DNA from: CAYQTE01 sp964420285
Lineage (GTDB): Bacteria > Planctomycetota > Phycisphaerae > Tepidisphaerales > Tepidisphaeraceae
Direction of reading: 5' to 3'
Assembly (NCBI GenBank): GCA_964420285.1
Contig: CAYQTE010000014.1
Location: 1 to 64,000 of the forward strand
DNA: 64,000 bases
The notes beneath the pieces were generated by a model. The model saw nothing but the letters and a program-made list of their open reading frames with translations. It was not told the origin of the DNA and made no database searches. Shown here in pieces: positions 52,800-62,265 of this stretch. How positions within the stretch are numbered: position 1 is the stretch's first letter; every line of letters begins with the position of its first letter. The position numbers and the translations under genes were made by a program.

Positions 52800-53837
52800 T
52801 CACGGGCTGTAATGCGGCAACACTAAATCCGGCACCGTCTGGCCCCCGCCTATGGCCGTGACGTTCATGGTACTGACAAGATACACCGGTCCGGCCGGGC
52901 TCGGAGCCGATCCCGCGTTGGCGCGGAATGACGCGACAGCAGTCACGACGGATGAATTCACAACGTAGGCCTTCAACACGCGAGGTCCGATGGTGACATT
53001 CCCAGAGCCATCGGTCGCGGTGGCAACGTTGGTGTTGCTTTGCAGCACGTATCGCCAATTGACGGTGTCCGTCACCTGAAGGGGGACGTCACCAACCGGA
53101 TTGGGCGACGCACTTGTATCCGGACCGTAATAGCAAACCCATATCGAAACGGGTGTGCCAGAGTAGGTGACATTGGGCGATGGCCCGCTGCTGCCGGCCC
53201 CATCCGAACCCACGTCCATAACAACGCGGCCAGATAGCGCTGCATTGGACACGAACCCGCCGGGGTTGGAAATCGTGGGAGAGGGAATTGAAACGGGCAT
53301 ATTGTACGGCGCCGTATTCGCGCCTTCGGAGGCGAGTTGGTAGATCGGGTTTCCCGCTGCGGTAAGGCGGTTCCCGTTGTTGTCGTAGGCCAGAAGGGAG
53401 TTTCCCCAGCCATCGCGAATATAAGTTGGTCCAGCGCCGAGGCGAAGATATGGTCCCTGCCAACCAACGCCGACGACTACCGAGTTATCTATTTTTGACT
53501 GCACATAACTAAACGCCGGAATCGAATTGGCTTGAAGCAGCTCATTCAGCGGATCGCCGGAAGCGCCAAGTGGATCCGATGCCGAGATCAGGTAGTTCGG
53601 CAACCGCCCAATGTCCGCAACGAACCCTGTCACCTGCGGCGAGCCGTCCGGCCAGTGCTGGTTGGCCGGCCCGACGATGGCGGCCTGGATATTGTTCAGC
53701 GTGCTGGTTGTGCTCGTATATCGCGCCTGATCCTGGAGTTTGGTCACCGAGCGTATCGCGATCGTGGTGACGGCCGCCAGGATTGCCAGGGCCACCATCA
53801 GTTCGATCAGTGAAAATCCGGATCGTTTGGACATCAT
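52800..53837 (-). CDS. Large pseudopilin with type IV prepilin signal
   Basis: The 345-residue protein starts MMSKRSGFSLIELMVALAIL: leader peptidase site G/FSLIE with Glu at +5 and a hydrophobic helix. The C-terminal domain is much larger than in GspG/H (about 300 residues) and contains YIRDGWGNSLLAYDNNGNRL, a GspG-like calcium-site region. Probably a minor pseudopilin of the GspJ/GspG type. ATG 53837 gives a normal short leader; the frame extends to 53891. Confidence 0.75.
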   Translation of the reverse strand: MMSKRSGFSLIELMVALAILAAVTTIAIRSVTKLQDQARYTSTTSTLNNIQAAIVGPANQHWPDGSPQVTGFVADIGRLPNYLISASDPLGASGDPLNELLQANSIPAFSYVQSKIDNSVVVGVGWQGPYLRLGAGPTYIRDGWGNSLLAYDNNGNRLTAAGNPIYQLASEGANTAPYNMPVSIPSPTISNPGGFVSNAALSGRVVMDVGSDGAGSSGPSPNVTYSGTPVSIWVCYYGPDTSASPNPVGDVPLQVTDTVNWRYVLQSNTNVATATDGSGNVTIGPRVLKAYVVNSSVVTAVASFRANAGSAPSPAGPVYLVSTMNVTAIGGGQTVPDLVLPHYSP

Positions 53838-53891
53838 GCAGTTTCCAGTTCTTCCAGGTAGACGGCGATTAGATGGATAGTGCATGTTCAA

Positions 53892-54605
53892 TCACGGAGT
53901 TGGGGAGTCGGAATGGTTCAAAAACAACACCATGTCGTCACCTCGCACGGCCGGGGGCGGATACGGAAGATTGGGAGTCACGGCCGTGTCGAGGTAGTTC
54001 TGCGGCGTATCAATGGTTTTGTTTGGCCCGGCGGAGATCAACCGCACAAACTCCTGGTTTTGGACCGCCGAGCTGCCGGATGTCGGCCATTGAAGGAAAA
54101 TCGCATTCCCCCACGGGTCGATGATGACCGGGTCTCCGGTGTTGCCGTATGGCTCGCTGGCCAGATAGCCCGGATTGCCCGACGGTATGCCGTATGGCGC
54201 TGTGTACGATGATGCCGAGGCGCCGACAATAAACCCCTGCGGCTCGTTGCCGCTGCCGAGCGTTCCATTGGCGTTGAACAAATACGGCCCGCGCCAACCG
54301 CGATTGGTGTCGCGATTGTAGGACGGCATTCCGGCCGGCTGGAGGAACAGATCGGCCAGTGTATTGGGCAACTGCCCGGTATCGCTGTAATAGCCCGGTT
54401 TGTCGGGGGTGCCCATGATGGCGTCGCGGATGGTGGCGAGACTGGCCTGGGCGGCGGTGATCTTGCTTGACGCGGCAACGCCGTTCAACACAGGGACAAT
54501 AAACCCGGCCAGAATGGCGAGGATGGCGACGACGATGACGATTTCCAGAAGCGTCAGGCCGGCGCGTGAGCGAACAGGCGAGCGATGAGGTGTGACTTTC
54601 TTCAT
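53892..54605 (-). CDS. GspG-like major pseudopilin
   Basis: The 237-residue product has the prepilin site in SRAGLTLLEIVIVVAILAIL (G/LTLLE) and a pilin domain with NRGWRGPYLFNANGTLGSGN and DPVIIDPWGNAIFLQW, typical of GspG where the region binds Ca2+. It is longer than canonical GspG (about 145). It is exported and assembles into the pseudopilus. It lies between the large pseudopilin and the pilin-like gene at 54641. Confidence 0.82.
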   Translation of the reverse strand: MKKVTPHRSPVRSRAGLTLLEIVIVVAILAILAGFIVPVLNGVAASSKITAAQASLATIRDAIMGTPDKPGYYSDTGQLPNTLADLFLQPAGMPSYNRDTNRGWRGPYLFNANGTLGSGNEPQGFIVGASASSYTAPYGIPSGNPGYLASEPYGNTGDPVIIDPWGNAIFLQWPTSGSSAVQNQEFVRLISAGPNKTIDTPQNYLDTAVTPNLPYPPPAVRGDDMVLFLNHSDSPTP

Positions 54606-54640
54606 GGCGAAATCAACTCACGTGAGGGTCGCTGCCAAAT

Positions 54641-55408
54641 CTAGTGCGACGCGCCGCCGGCTTGCCCCGGCGATGGCGCCGTCGTCGCCAGTATCGTTGC
54701 CGCGCTTTTGTTCACCAGACGATATTCGGGTGGCAAACAGTTATCGATCCGCGTCTTTAGTTCTCTTTGCGCTTCTTCGGCGGTCTTGAATTTGCCCGCC
54801 CCGACATCGCCGGTCATCTCGTTATACACGCCGGCCACTAGCTTCACCCTTGTGCCGCTCTGAGCCATATCCACGTCCTGCCAAAGCGAATCGAGGTCCA
54901 CTTTCCAGACACCGCCGGTTTTCAGGATGTGGATTGGTTGCGTATCGCCGATTTTGTAGGTGAGGGTGGCGGTATTGCCGTCGATAGTCTCATCGGCGTC
55001 CTGCACCTGATCGACCATCTTCGCGGAATCCTCGACGTAATGTTGGGCGTCGCGGCCGAACTGATGCGCCGAGGCCACCTGATAGTTTTGATAGGCGATG
55101 CTCCAGTTGCTAAACGCCTGGAGCCACGCGAATTTTGCGTCGGAGCCGACGGCGACCTCATGGACGCGGCTCATGTCGCCCAACGCGATCGCATTGGCGA
55201 AGTCGATGGCCGCCTGACGCGAAGGACTCGCCGGCTGCTTGTGCAGGAGGTCCGCGCTGGCCCGCGCGGTGATGGTGTTGCCGGGGGCGAGGCCCCCGTT
55301 CAATAGGACAATGACAAACCCGGCCGGGATGGCGATGATGGCGACGACGACGACTATTTCGAACGGCGTGAGGCGTCGGCTGAATCGGCGGGGTTGCTCT
55401 GATGTCAT
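54641..55408 (-). CDS. Pilin-like protein lacking the cleavable glycine
   Basis: The 255-residue protein has a pseudopilin-like N-terminus RRLTPFEIVVVVAIIAIPAG, clearly derived from the G/LTLLEIVVVVAILAILAG pattern. At the -1 position the glycine needed by prepilin peptidase is Arg, though Glu +5 is kept. The C-terminal domain (about residues 60-240: IDFANAIALGDMSRVHEVAV, LTYKIGDTQPIHILKTGGVW) is not a pilin fold and resembles NTF2/DUF4878-like lipid-sized domains. It is likely an uncleaved membrane protein of the locus. Confidence 0.65.
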   Translation of the reverse strand: MTSEQPRRFSRRLTPFEIVVVVAIIAIPAGFVIVLLNGGLAPGNTITARASADLLHKQPASPSRQAAIDFANAIALGDMSRVHEVAVGSDAKFAWLQAFSNWSIAYQNYQVASAHQFGRDAQHYVEDSAKMVDQVQDADETIDGNTATLTYKIGDTQPIHILKTGGVWKVDLDSLWQDVDMAQSGTRVKLVAGVYNEMTGDVGAGKFKTAEEAQRELKTRIDNCLPPEYRLVNKSAATILATTAPSPGQAGGASH

Positions 55409-55446
55409 GATGTAATCCGCAAGTGTTGGTCGATGTGGTGCTTGGT

Positions 55447-57462
55447 CTAATGTTTGCCATGGCCCTGGCTGAAGATGGCGTTCCAGTCCAATTCAGGCTC
55501 GGGCTGGGTTGTGGCGGGCCGGGTTGTCGTGCCGTTCCTGATTTCAAGTTCGCGCGCGATGAGGTAATAGGTGTCGGCGTCGGGTTTATTGCCGGCGTCT
55601 TCGAGCGTGTGCCCCATTTGTTCGTAGCCGACCGGGTTTTTGGGATTCTGGTCGATCACCGTCTGGCATTCATCGATGGAATCCTGCGTGTGGCCGAGTT
55701 TGCTCAGGTCGGCGGCGCAGGTCAGATGCGGATCAGCATAGTCCGGAGCAAAATGGATCGCCTGTCGCGCGTAGGCGAGCGACTGCGCGTACTGTTGCTT
55801 CTTATACAACAGATTTGCCACGATTTGGCCTATCAGAACTTGCTGCGGATTGAGCAGCAGTGATCTACGATACTCAACAAGGGCTTCATCGGGTCTGTCC
55901 AATTGCAGCAGCATGGTGCCGCAGAGAGTCGAGGGGTAATAGCACGCCGGCGCCTCGGCTTCGGCGGTTTGAGCCTCTTTCAGGGCGACGGGCCAATCGC
56001 CCGGAATCTTGGACAAAGACAAGTCGCGGCCGAGCTGGTAGTGGGCCATCCAGTTGTCGTCCGTGACCTGGATCGCGTGTCGCCAAAGGGTCTGGCTGTT
56101 GTGCCAATAACCGGCCTGGACATAGGTTGAAACGCTGAGCCACGCGAGCGTCGCCGCCGCGCCGCCGGCGAGCCATTTCCGGCCGATCGTCGTTGTCGCC
56201 CATGCGGCAGGGATGCTCCAGATGACCGCAATAAGCAGACCGATCATCGGAAAATACGTGTAACGATCGGCTAAGGAATAATAGGAAATCTGATTGAAGG
56301 TCACGGGTACAAGCGTGCCGAAGAACCATAACCATCCGACGGCGAGCCAAGGGTGTTTGCGACGGAGGAAAAAGACGCCCAGAAAGATACTAGCGAGGAT
56401 CGCCGTTGCGCCGGCCACCTGCCAGGCATGCCACCGCACCGGCGGGTAAAAAGCCGCAAGATGGGAGAAGTCAACCGTCTTCTCAAGATAGCGCACATAT
56501 TGGATCGGAATATTCATCCGCTGCCACTGCCTGCTTTCGAACAGTCCATAGTCAAAGAGCTGAGACATGGTTGGCGCTTTGTCAGCGGTTACGGCTTGGA
56601 ATTGAGACTCACCGTCCAGGGGGAACTTGAAAACGGATTCAAATACTCTCGGCATCGATAGGAGGACTGTTCCCGCCACAATGGCCAGCAATAGCGTTTT
56701 CTCCGCCACCAGCCGAGCAGCGGAGCGCCGGATAAACGGTTCGCCCGGGCGAGCGGGTGAGAATCGGAATCTGTTCAGCGGCCAATAGTCCAGCAGGAGC
56801 AACACTAACGGCAAGGTGAGCAACATCGGTTTGCTGAGCAGGCTGAACTCGAAGGCGAGGCCGCAGAGGAGCATCTTCCAAACGCGTGGCGAGCGGACGT
56901 ACCAGACATAGATATTCAGCGAGATCAGGCCGAAAAACACAAAGAGAACATCCTTGCGCTCGACGACCCAGAGAACAGACTCCACCCGCAGCGGATGCAC
57001 GGCAAACACGGCCGCCGCCAAGGCGCTGCGCCACAGCGAATCGGTCGCGGAGCAAAGAAACTGGAACAGCAGAATGCAACTCAGGGCGTGAATGAGGACA
57101 TTGACGGCGTGATAGCCGGCCGAGTTCAATCCAAACAGCCTGTAGTCCACCATCAACGACAGGGCGGTGACCGGGTGATAGAGCCCCATGATCGGATGGG
57201 TGAAGACCCATCTGATGTTGTGAAGGGACAGGCCGGGATTGAATTCGGGGTTTTGAAGGCCGGCGACGAAGAGATAGCTGGAGTCGTCAAAGTTGATAAA
57301 GAGTGCGTGAACCGCCGGAGAAAACGCGATGGCAACAAGTACGACAAGTGCCACGCGGATGTAAGCGGCCACGTTTGGGTGGTGGGCCGGCCGGGCGATG
57401 GCGGTCGCGAGGGAACGCTGCGCAAGCGGGGTGAGGGGCGGAATGTAAATTGATGTCATCAT
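55447..57462 (-). CDS. Polytopic membrane protein with TPR repeats
   Basis: The 671-residue protein has about 11 hydrophobic segments (residues ~30-445) and TPRs in the C-terminal ~170 residues (LCGTMLLQLDRPDEALVEYR, then QQYAQSLAYARQAIHFAPDY). The N-terminal FINFDDSSYLFVAGLQNPEF parallels the protein at 2327 and TMTC-type glycosyltransferase-like proteins. HPLRVESVLWVVERKDVLFV is the shared loop motif. Inside the pseudopilin operon, it may glycosylate pilins or secreted substrates (inference). Confidence 0.75.
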   Translation of the reverse strand: MMTSIYIPPLTPLAQRSLATAIARPAHHPNVAAYIRVALVVLVAIAFSPAVHALFINFDDSSYLFVAGLQNPEFNPGLSLHNIRWVFTHPIMGLYHPVTALSLMVDYRLFGLNSAGYHAVNVLIHALSCILLFQFLCSATDSLWRSALAAAVFAVHPLRVESVLWVVERKDVLFVFFGLISLNIYVWYVRSPRVWKMLLCGLAFEFSLLSKPMLLTLPLVLLLLDYWPLNRFRFSPARPGEPFIRRSAARLVAEKTLLLAIVAGTVLLSMPRVFESVFKFPLDGESQFQAVTADKAPTMSQLFDYGLFESRQWQRMNIPIQYVRYLEKTVDFSHLAAFYPPVRWHAWQVAGATAILASIFLGVFFLRRKHPWLAVGWLWFFGTLVPVTFNQISYYSLADRYTYFPMIGLLIAVIWSIPAAWATTTIGRKWLAGGAAATLAWLSVSTYVQAGYWHNSQTLWRHAIQVTDDNWMAHYQLGRDLSLSKIPGDWPVALKEAQTAEAEAPACYYPSTLCGTMLLQLDRPDEALVEYRRSLLLNPQQVLIGQIVANLLYKKQQYAQSLAYARQAIHFAPDYADPHLTCAADLSKLGHTQDSIDECQTVIDQNPKNPVGYEQMGHTLEDAGNKPDADTYYLIARELEIRNGTTTRPATTQPEPELDWNAIFSQGHGKH

Positions 57463-57491
57463 GCCCGGAAAACGGCGGAAAGAAGACGAAA

Positions 57492-57521
57492 GGGCGCATC
57501 GGCAATTCTGCCGATGCGCCC
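57492..57521 (-). terminator. Intrinsic terminator-like hairpin after the pilin gene
   Basis: A perfect 13-bp stem (57492-57504 with 57509-57521, sequence gggcgcatcggca, 4-base loop) follows the stop of the pseudopilin gene at 57593. On the minus strand it is succeeded by tttcgtcttcttt. It should terminate or attenuate transcription between the pilin and the downstream operon. Confidence 0.7.
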
Positions 57522-57592
57522 ATCATTGCGGAACCGGCTACAACCACATTCATCAGACATAGGTTGCTCCTGTTCTACCGGTAATCCGGGGA

Positions 57593-58405
57593 TTAGCGGT
57601 TCTGGTCGATGGCGTACTTGGCCAACTGCGAATTGGCGGTGCTGCCGTCGAAGCCGATCGAGATACCGGTGGTGGCGTTCGTGCCCGGCGGAACGTAGGC
57701 GTTGGTCGAAGCGTCACCGAACACCTTCAGGAGCAGGACCGGACGGGTGTATTCGCCTGGGATTTTGTCGAAGAGCACGGGGGGTTCGAGGCCCGTCTTG
57801 CCGTTGATCTGGCTATTGGCGCCATAACCGAGGGCGACCAGGATAGTGCCATCGAGCGGTGCGCCAGTGGCCGTAAGACCACCAGAGCCGTACTGCGCGA
57901 GGTAGATGGGATAGCTTTTGTCGCTGCTGGCGGTTGAGGCCGGCGGCTTAACTTCAGCCACTGTGCCACCTGCCGATGCGGAGATTGTGCGCAGAGTCGC
58001 GTCGGCTTGATTCGGGTTCGTCTGGCCGTCGTCAATGTCGTAGAGAGTGAACGACTTGCCGAGCGGGTCAAGCTGACCAACGAGGCTCTTGGCATCGCTC
58101 GATCCCAGCGTATAGGCAGTCAACGCGGCCGACAAGCTTGCGTTTAGATGCGCAGAAAGCCCGCCGGCGGTGTTGAGGAGAGAATCCTCACCCTGCGGAT
58201 AGTGACCGACGGCGGTGTTGTAGAAGACGGCCTGGCTGGCTGAATCGGCGATGATGGTGGCATTGCCGGATTCGGCGGCCAGGTTACGGACGAAGCCGAG
58301 GCGCGGGACGATGAACCCGGCGAGGATCGCCAGGACGGCGACGACGACGACGAGTTCGATAATCGTCAAGCCGCGATTGCGGCTGCGATAGAGTTTTGGA
58401 CGCAT
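57593..58405 (-). CDS. GspG-like pseudopilin, upstream copy
   Basis: The 270-residue product starts MRPKLYRSRNRGLTIIELVV, with processing site G/LTIIE and the helix VVVVAVLAILAGFIVPRLGF. The C-terminal domain contains VFYNTAVGHYPQGEDSLLNT. Followed by a strong terminator hairpin, so it could be made in excess as the main pseudopilin or pilin. The ATG at 58405 gives a leader of normal size; the frame extends to 58465. Confidence 0.8.
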   Translation of the reverse strand: MRPKLYRSRNRGLTIIELVVVVAVLAILAGFIVPRLGFVRNLAAESGNATIIADSASQAVFYNTAVGHYPQGEDSLLNTAGGLSAHLNASLSAALTAYTLGSSDAKSLVGQLDPLGKSFTLYDIDDGQTNPNQADATLRTISASAGGTVAEVKPPASTASSDKSYPIYLAQYGSGGLTATGAPLDGTILVALGYGANSQINGKTGLEPPVLFDKIPGEYTRPVLLLKVFGDASTNAYVPPGTNATTGISIGFDGSTANSQLAKYAIDQNR

Positions 58406-58465
58406 GTTCCTTTTCCTTTCGTGGTGCGGAACGTAATCATTTCGAGGTTCAAGAAACACTCTCAA

Positions 58466-58867
58466 ACCTATTTCCCACTAAACCGGCCGGTTATGTAGGG
58501 GTTTGAACAAAATAGCCAGTCGATCAGCCCCGTGTCAACGACTTGTTGGATTTGTCTTGAGGATTTGGCGCACATTCGTAAAACTCAGATAGGAATTGTA
58601 GGAATTTCACGCGGGGAACGATCACTTTTACATATTCATGTATAGTAATTCTTGTAAATCATTATACAAAAGGTGGTTGCATGCGTTATTTTCTCAATGA
58701 GATGTTGTCTCATGGAGGCAGGATTCTCGCCATTGCACCGAGATTGAGATTCAGAATCTTGCAACTACCGACAAGATCTGCATTATTGACTAATCCTATA
58801 TAATTTGTATATGATGCTGCGGTCGATCCGGGTTTGGACGACGCGAGTGCTTGCATAAGGAACGGCA
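58466..58867. other. AT-rich divergent promoter region of the secretion locus
   Basis: This 402-bp gap separates the minus-strand pseudopilin operon from the plus-strand GspL-M-ATPase operon. It is distinctly AT-rich, especially 58550-58815. ttgtaaatcattatacaa (58651-58668) is an imperfect dyad. A 40-codon frame at 58681-58803 (MRYFLNEMLSHGGRILAIAP) has a fair aaaggtgg site, but is probably chance. Confidence 0.5.
58786..58813 (+). promoter_or_regulatory. Candidate promoter for the GspL-GspE operon
   Basis: ttgact (58786-58791) and tatatg (58808-58813) are 16 bases apart, 55 bases before the ATG at 58868, in an otherwise AT-rich region. Confidence 0.4.
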
Positions 58868-60445
58868 ATGGCCACGCGCCCCGCACATACGGTTATCTTC
58901 CTGGGAGTGCATCGCACGGACCGCGTGGACTTTGGGCCGGGGCCTCAGTTTCCGGCCGTTGGACAGTTCCACAAAGTCAGCCAGGACGAGGAAGATCCGG
59001 CAATCCGGGCGGAAAGTCTGCTGATATCGTCGCCACGGGTGGGCAAATCGGTCTGGATTCTGTGGGAGGGCGCCAGCACCCAGATGCTTGACATGCCGGC
59101 CGGCGTTGTTGAAGGGCTTGACCATCATGAGTTGATCGAGTCCCTGAGCTTCGAGGCCGAGACGCTCTCCGGCGTGCCGGCCAGCGATTCGGCGATGGAT
59201 GCGGTTCGTCAGGACGACGCTGGCGATGCGCTGTCAGAGTTGCGGCGGTTTTGGGTAACGCAGGTTCCGGCCAGCGAGCGAGGCCGGTTGGAAGAGGCGC
59301 TGCGGCGCGTGAATGCAAAACTGGCGGGGATCGCACATCCGGGCGGGCTTCCGCGTGCGTATTGGGAAGCCAGGGCCGGTAGTGAAACGGCGGGCGGCGA
59401 ATGGCGCCGGCTGGAGGTGTGGAACCAACTGACCATCAGCCTGCACGGCAAGAAGGATGGCGTGATCGAAACTCGCGTGATTCGATCGACGCCGGGCTCT
59501 GAAGGATGGCTGGCGGAATTGCCGACGGCCGGGCCGATTTCATGGATGGGACCGACTCCCGCCAACCGCATCGGGCCGGATGGACAGCGCGTGACGCTTC
59601 TGGGCGGAGGCGGCATTCCGCTGCAGCCGGAGAAGATCGATCTTCCGGCTGACGCGGCGCCGGTCGAGTGGCTGCGTGCGTGGGTGACGGAACTAACGGC
59701 CCGGCCGCGGCGCGTGCCGTGCGTGTTGTCGGCATCGAGCGAATCGCCGAATCGGAGGTTCTTTATCGCGGGCGGGTTGCTGACCTCCCTGGCGCTGGCG
59801 GTATGCGCGGCTCATGGCACGTGGCTGACGCTCAGGACGGGCGCGGAGCACGACAAGGCGGCAAAGCTGGAGTTGGAAGCGATTCAGTTTGCCAAGCCGG
59901 ACACCAGTGGGCAGGAGGTGGCGCAGATCATCGGGCAGATCCAGCAATTACAGCCGAAGTTTGATGCCAACAAGCAGCAGATTGCGCAATTGCAGGGGGA
60001 CGTGAATTCGTTGCAAACGACTTTGGATACGCTGGTCTCGCAACACGCGCAGCTCGTTCAATTGCAGACAATTCACCGCCAGGCGCTGCCGGAACTGGTG
60101 GCGGCATTGGTGGATTCGAGTGTGAAGGACAATCCCGCCGACCTGGTCGTCAAGGAGATTCGTGAGGAATCCAGCGGCAATTTACGCCTGACGGGTCTGT
60201 GCAGAATTTCAGCGTTTGCCGACGATTTTGCGACGAATCTGGAGTCGCGGCTGTCGAAGTCGGGATGGCTTTTGTCGCCGGCCACGAAGCAGTTGCGCGA
60301 TGACGGGGCTTACAACTTTGTCATCGAGCTGACGCCGGTGGTGCGATTCAAGGGCTGGGGCATTGCGGCGTCGGGAATCGATGCGACACAACCGTCCTCG
60401 CGGCCGGCCGGGCCAGTCAGTTCCGCAACGGGAGTCCGGCCATGA
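58868..60445 (+). CDS. GspL / PilM-PilN-like assembly protein
   Basis: The 525-residue protein has a long N-terminal cytoplasmic region (1 to ~290) that may be an actin-like PilM/GspL domain, though its nucleotide motifs are weak. A membrane helix follows (about 295-318, FFIAGGLLTSLALAVCAAHG), then a periplasmic coiled coil and a PilN-like ferredoxin fold (VKEIREESSGNLRLTGLCRI). It would link the ATPase to the pseudopilus. The stop overlaps the next ATG by 4 bases. Confidence 0.68.
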   Translation: MATRPAHTVIFLGVHRTDRVDFGPGPQFPAVGQFHKVSQDEEDPAIRAESLLISSPRVGKSVWILWEGASTQMLDMPAGVVEGLDHHELIESLSFEAETLSGVPASDSAMDAVRQDDAGDALSELRRFWVTQVPASERGRLEEALRRVNAKLAGIAHPGGLPRAYWEARAGSETAGGEWRRLEVWNQLTISLHGKKDGVIETRVIRSTPGSEGWLAELPTAGPISWMGPTPANRIGPDGQRVTLLGGGGIPLQPEKIDLPADAAPVEWLRAWVTELTARPRRVPCVLSASSESPNRRFFIAGGLLTSLALAVCAAHGTWLTLRTGAEHDKAAKLELEAIQFAKPDTSGQEVAQIIGQIQQLQPKFDANKQQIAQLQGDVNSLQTTLDTLVSQHAQLVQLQTIHRQALPELVAALVDSSVKDNPADLVVKEIREESSGNLRLTGLCRISAFADDFATNLESRLSKSGWLLSPATKQLRDDGAYNFVIELTPVVRFKGWGIAASGIDATQPSSRPAGPVSSATGVRP

Positions 60446-61083
60446 AGATCAAGATGAAGATAACGGCGCGGGAGCGATGGGTTTTGACGCTGGCGCCGGC
60501 GTTTCTGATTCTGGGTGCGTACGGCGTGTATATCCAAGGCGGCCTGAGCGATGCTTTGGTCAAGGAACAAGCTCGCGTGGCCAAGGCGGCCGCGGTGCTG
60601 GCCACGCCGGCACCCACGGGGCCATCACCGACACTGATCAAGGCCCAGGGCGATCTGGCCGACAAGACGCGGCAGATTGCCGGGCAAAATGCCACCCTGG
60701 AAAAGCTGCAACAACAGAAGGACTCGCTGGCCAAGCAGGTGGCGGTGAAGCAAAACGACCGGCATGCGGCGGCGGCGATCGAGCAGATTCAGGCAATCTT
60801 CGCAAAAAACGGAATCACGCCCGCCCTCAGCGAGCCGGCGAACGGACAGGGCGTGCCGCAGGATTTGGTTTCGGCTTTGGCGCCGCCGGATGCGGCGCCG
60901 GGCGGCGTTCCGGGCGGGCCGCGTATCTGGCATCTGGTCATCGACGGCCAGTTGCCGCAATTCCAAAAAGCCCTTGGCGAGCTCGTAGCGGAAACCCAGA
61001 CCGTGCCTTTGTCATTGAACATTGTCTACAACCCCGACGACGACGGGCAGAGCCGGCTCCTGGAATTGTGGCTGCTGTATTAG
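60442..61083 (+). CDS. GspM / PilO-like assembly protein
   Basis: The 213-residue protein has a short cytoplasmic start (MKIKMKITARERWVLTLAPA), one membrane helix, a periplasmic coiled coil rich in Lys/Gln and a C-terminal ferredoxin-like domain (RIWHLVIDGQLPQFQKALGE). This is the PilO/GspM architecture, partner of GspL/PilN. It overlaps the preceding gene by ATGA and precedes the PilT-like ATPase by 12 bases. Confidence 0.7.
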   Translation: MKIKMKITARERWVLTLAPAFLILGAYGVYIQGGLSDALVKEQARVAKAAAVLATPAPTGPSPTLIKAQGDLADKTRQIAGQNATLEKLQQQKDSLAKQVAVKQNDRHAAAAIEQIQAIFAKNGITPALSEPANGQGVPQDLVSALAPPDAAPGGVPGGPRIWHLVIDGQLPQFQKALGELVAETQTVPLSLNIVYNPDDDGQSRLLELWLLY

Positions 61084-61095
61084 GGGTAAATTGCC

Positions 61096-62265
61096 ATGAG
61101 CACGCTTGCTGAATCTTCGCTCAAGAGCGCCGGTGTTTCACTGGAGAATCCCGCGCAGTTGCTCAATGCGCTACTGGCACAGACCGAGCAAGCCGATGCC
61201 AGCGATCTGCACTTGGCGCCGGGCCGCGCGCCTCAGTTACGCGTGCATGGCGAGTTGCAGCCGGTCCTGCAAGAAAACGGGGATTCATCCGAGCCTCAGG
61301 CAATTGCCCTGTCGGCCGAGAGCGTCGAAGCCATAGCAGTGACGCTGATGAACCCCGGGCACCAGCGGTCGCTGGAGGAGCGTGGCTCGGCGGACGGGGC
61401 CTGCTCATCGCCGTCGGGTTCTCGATTCCGCTTCAACATTTTTCGGCGCCAAGGCGGCCTGGCGATCGTGTTGCGACGGCTGGAAGACCGCTTTCGCACG
61501 CTCGCCGAATTGGGATTGCCTGACGATCTCTACAAGCTGGCGGAACTTCAGGACGGGTTGGTGGTGGTCTCGGGCGCCACCGGTTCGGGCAAAAGCACCA
61601 CGCTGGCAACACTGCTCGACAAAATAAACCGTGAGCGGCACTGCCATATCATCACTATCGAAGACCCCATCGAGTATGTGCATGTGCCGAAGCTCGCGCA
61701 GATCAATCAGCGAGAGTTATATACGAACGTGCCCGACTTCAATGAGGCGCTGGTTGCCAGTCTGCGGCAGGATCCGGATGTCATTCTCGTCGGCGAAATC
61801 CGCGATCTGAAAACGATCCGCACGGCGATCACCGCCGCCGAGACAGGACACCTGGTCTACACCACCGTGCATGCCGGCGATTGCGTGGGCACGATCGAAC
61901 GCCTCGTCGGCGTGTTCCCCGCCGACGAGCAGGACGGGATTCGCAGGCAGATCAGCCTGGTTCTGCGGGCGATTTTGAATCAGCAACTCCTTCCCACCGT
62001 CGTCCGCGACGGAAAGAAGGGACGGATCGCCACGTCGGAGATTTTGATCAATACGCCGGCCGTCGCCAACCTGATCGCCTTGGGCAAGAGCAGCCAGATT
62101 TATTCGAGCATGGAAACGGGACGGAGCGTGGGAATGCAGACATTGGAGCAGGACATCGCGCGTTTGTGGACAAGCGGGCGAATCAACGAACAGACGGCGA
62201 TCGCCAGTTGCCGCAATGTGCCGGTGATGCGCGAGCGGGCCGCGATGCTGAGGAGGGGACAATGA
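61096..62265 (+). CDS. PilT-like retraction/secretion ATPase
   Basis: The 389-residue ATPase has an N-terminal PAS-like domain (ASDLHLAPGRAPQLRVHGEL), Walker A GATGSGKSTTLATLL (about residues 158-172), Asp box TIEDPIEYVH, Walker B QDPDVILVGEIRDLKTIRTA and His box ETGHLVYTTVHAG. Motifs and size match PilT/PilU, which power pilus retraction, rather than GspE. Its presence inside a pseudopilin operon suggests pilus-like dynamics. The stop overlaps the GspE ATG (ATGA). Confidence 0.88.
   Translation: MSTLAESSLKSAGVSLENPAQLLNALLAQTEQADASDLHLAPGRAPQLRVHGELQPVLQENGDSSEPQAIALSAESVEAIAVTLMNPGHQRSLEERGSADGACSSPSGSRFRFNIFRRQGGLAIVLRRLEDRFRTLAELGLPDDLYKLAELQDGLVVVSGATGSGKSTTLATLLDKINRERHCHIITIEDPIEYVHVPKLAQINQRELYTNVPDFNEALVASLRQDPDVILVGEIRDLKTIRTAITAAETGHLVYTTVHAGDCVGTIERLVGVFPADEQDGIRRQISLVLRAILNQQLLPTVVRDGKKGRIATSEILINTPAVANLIALGKSSQIYSSMETGRSVGMQTLEQDIARLWTSGRINEQTAIASCRNVPVMRERAAMLRRGQ

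Noticed and set aside
58681..58803. 40-codon frame in the divergent promoter region of the secretion locus
   Set aside because: Although a fair ribosome site is present, it overlaps the predicted promoter of the next gene and has no protein-like features.
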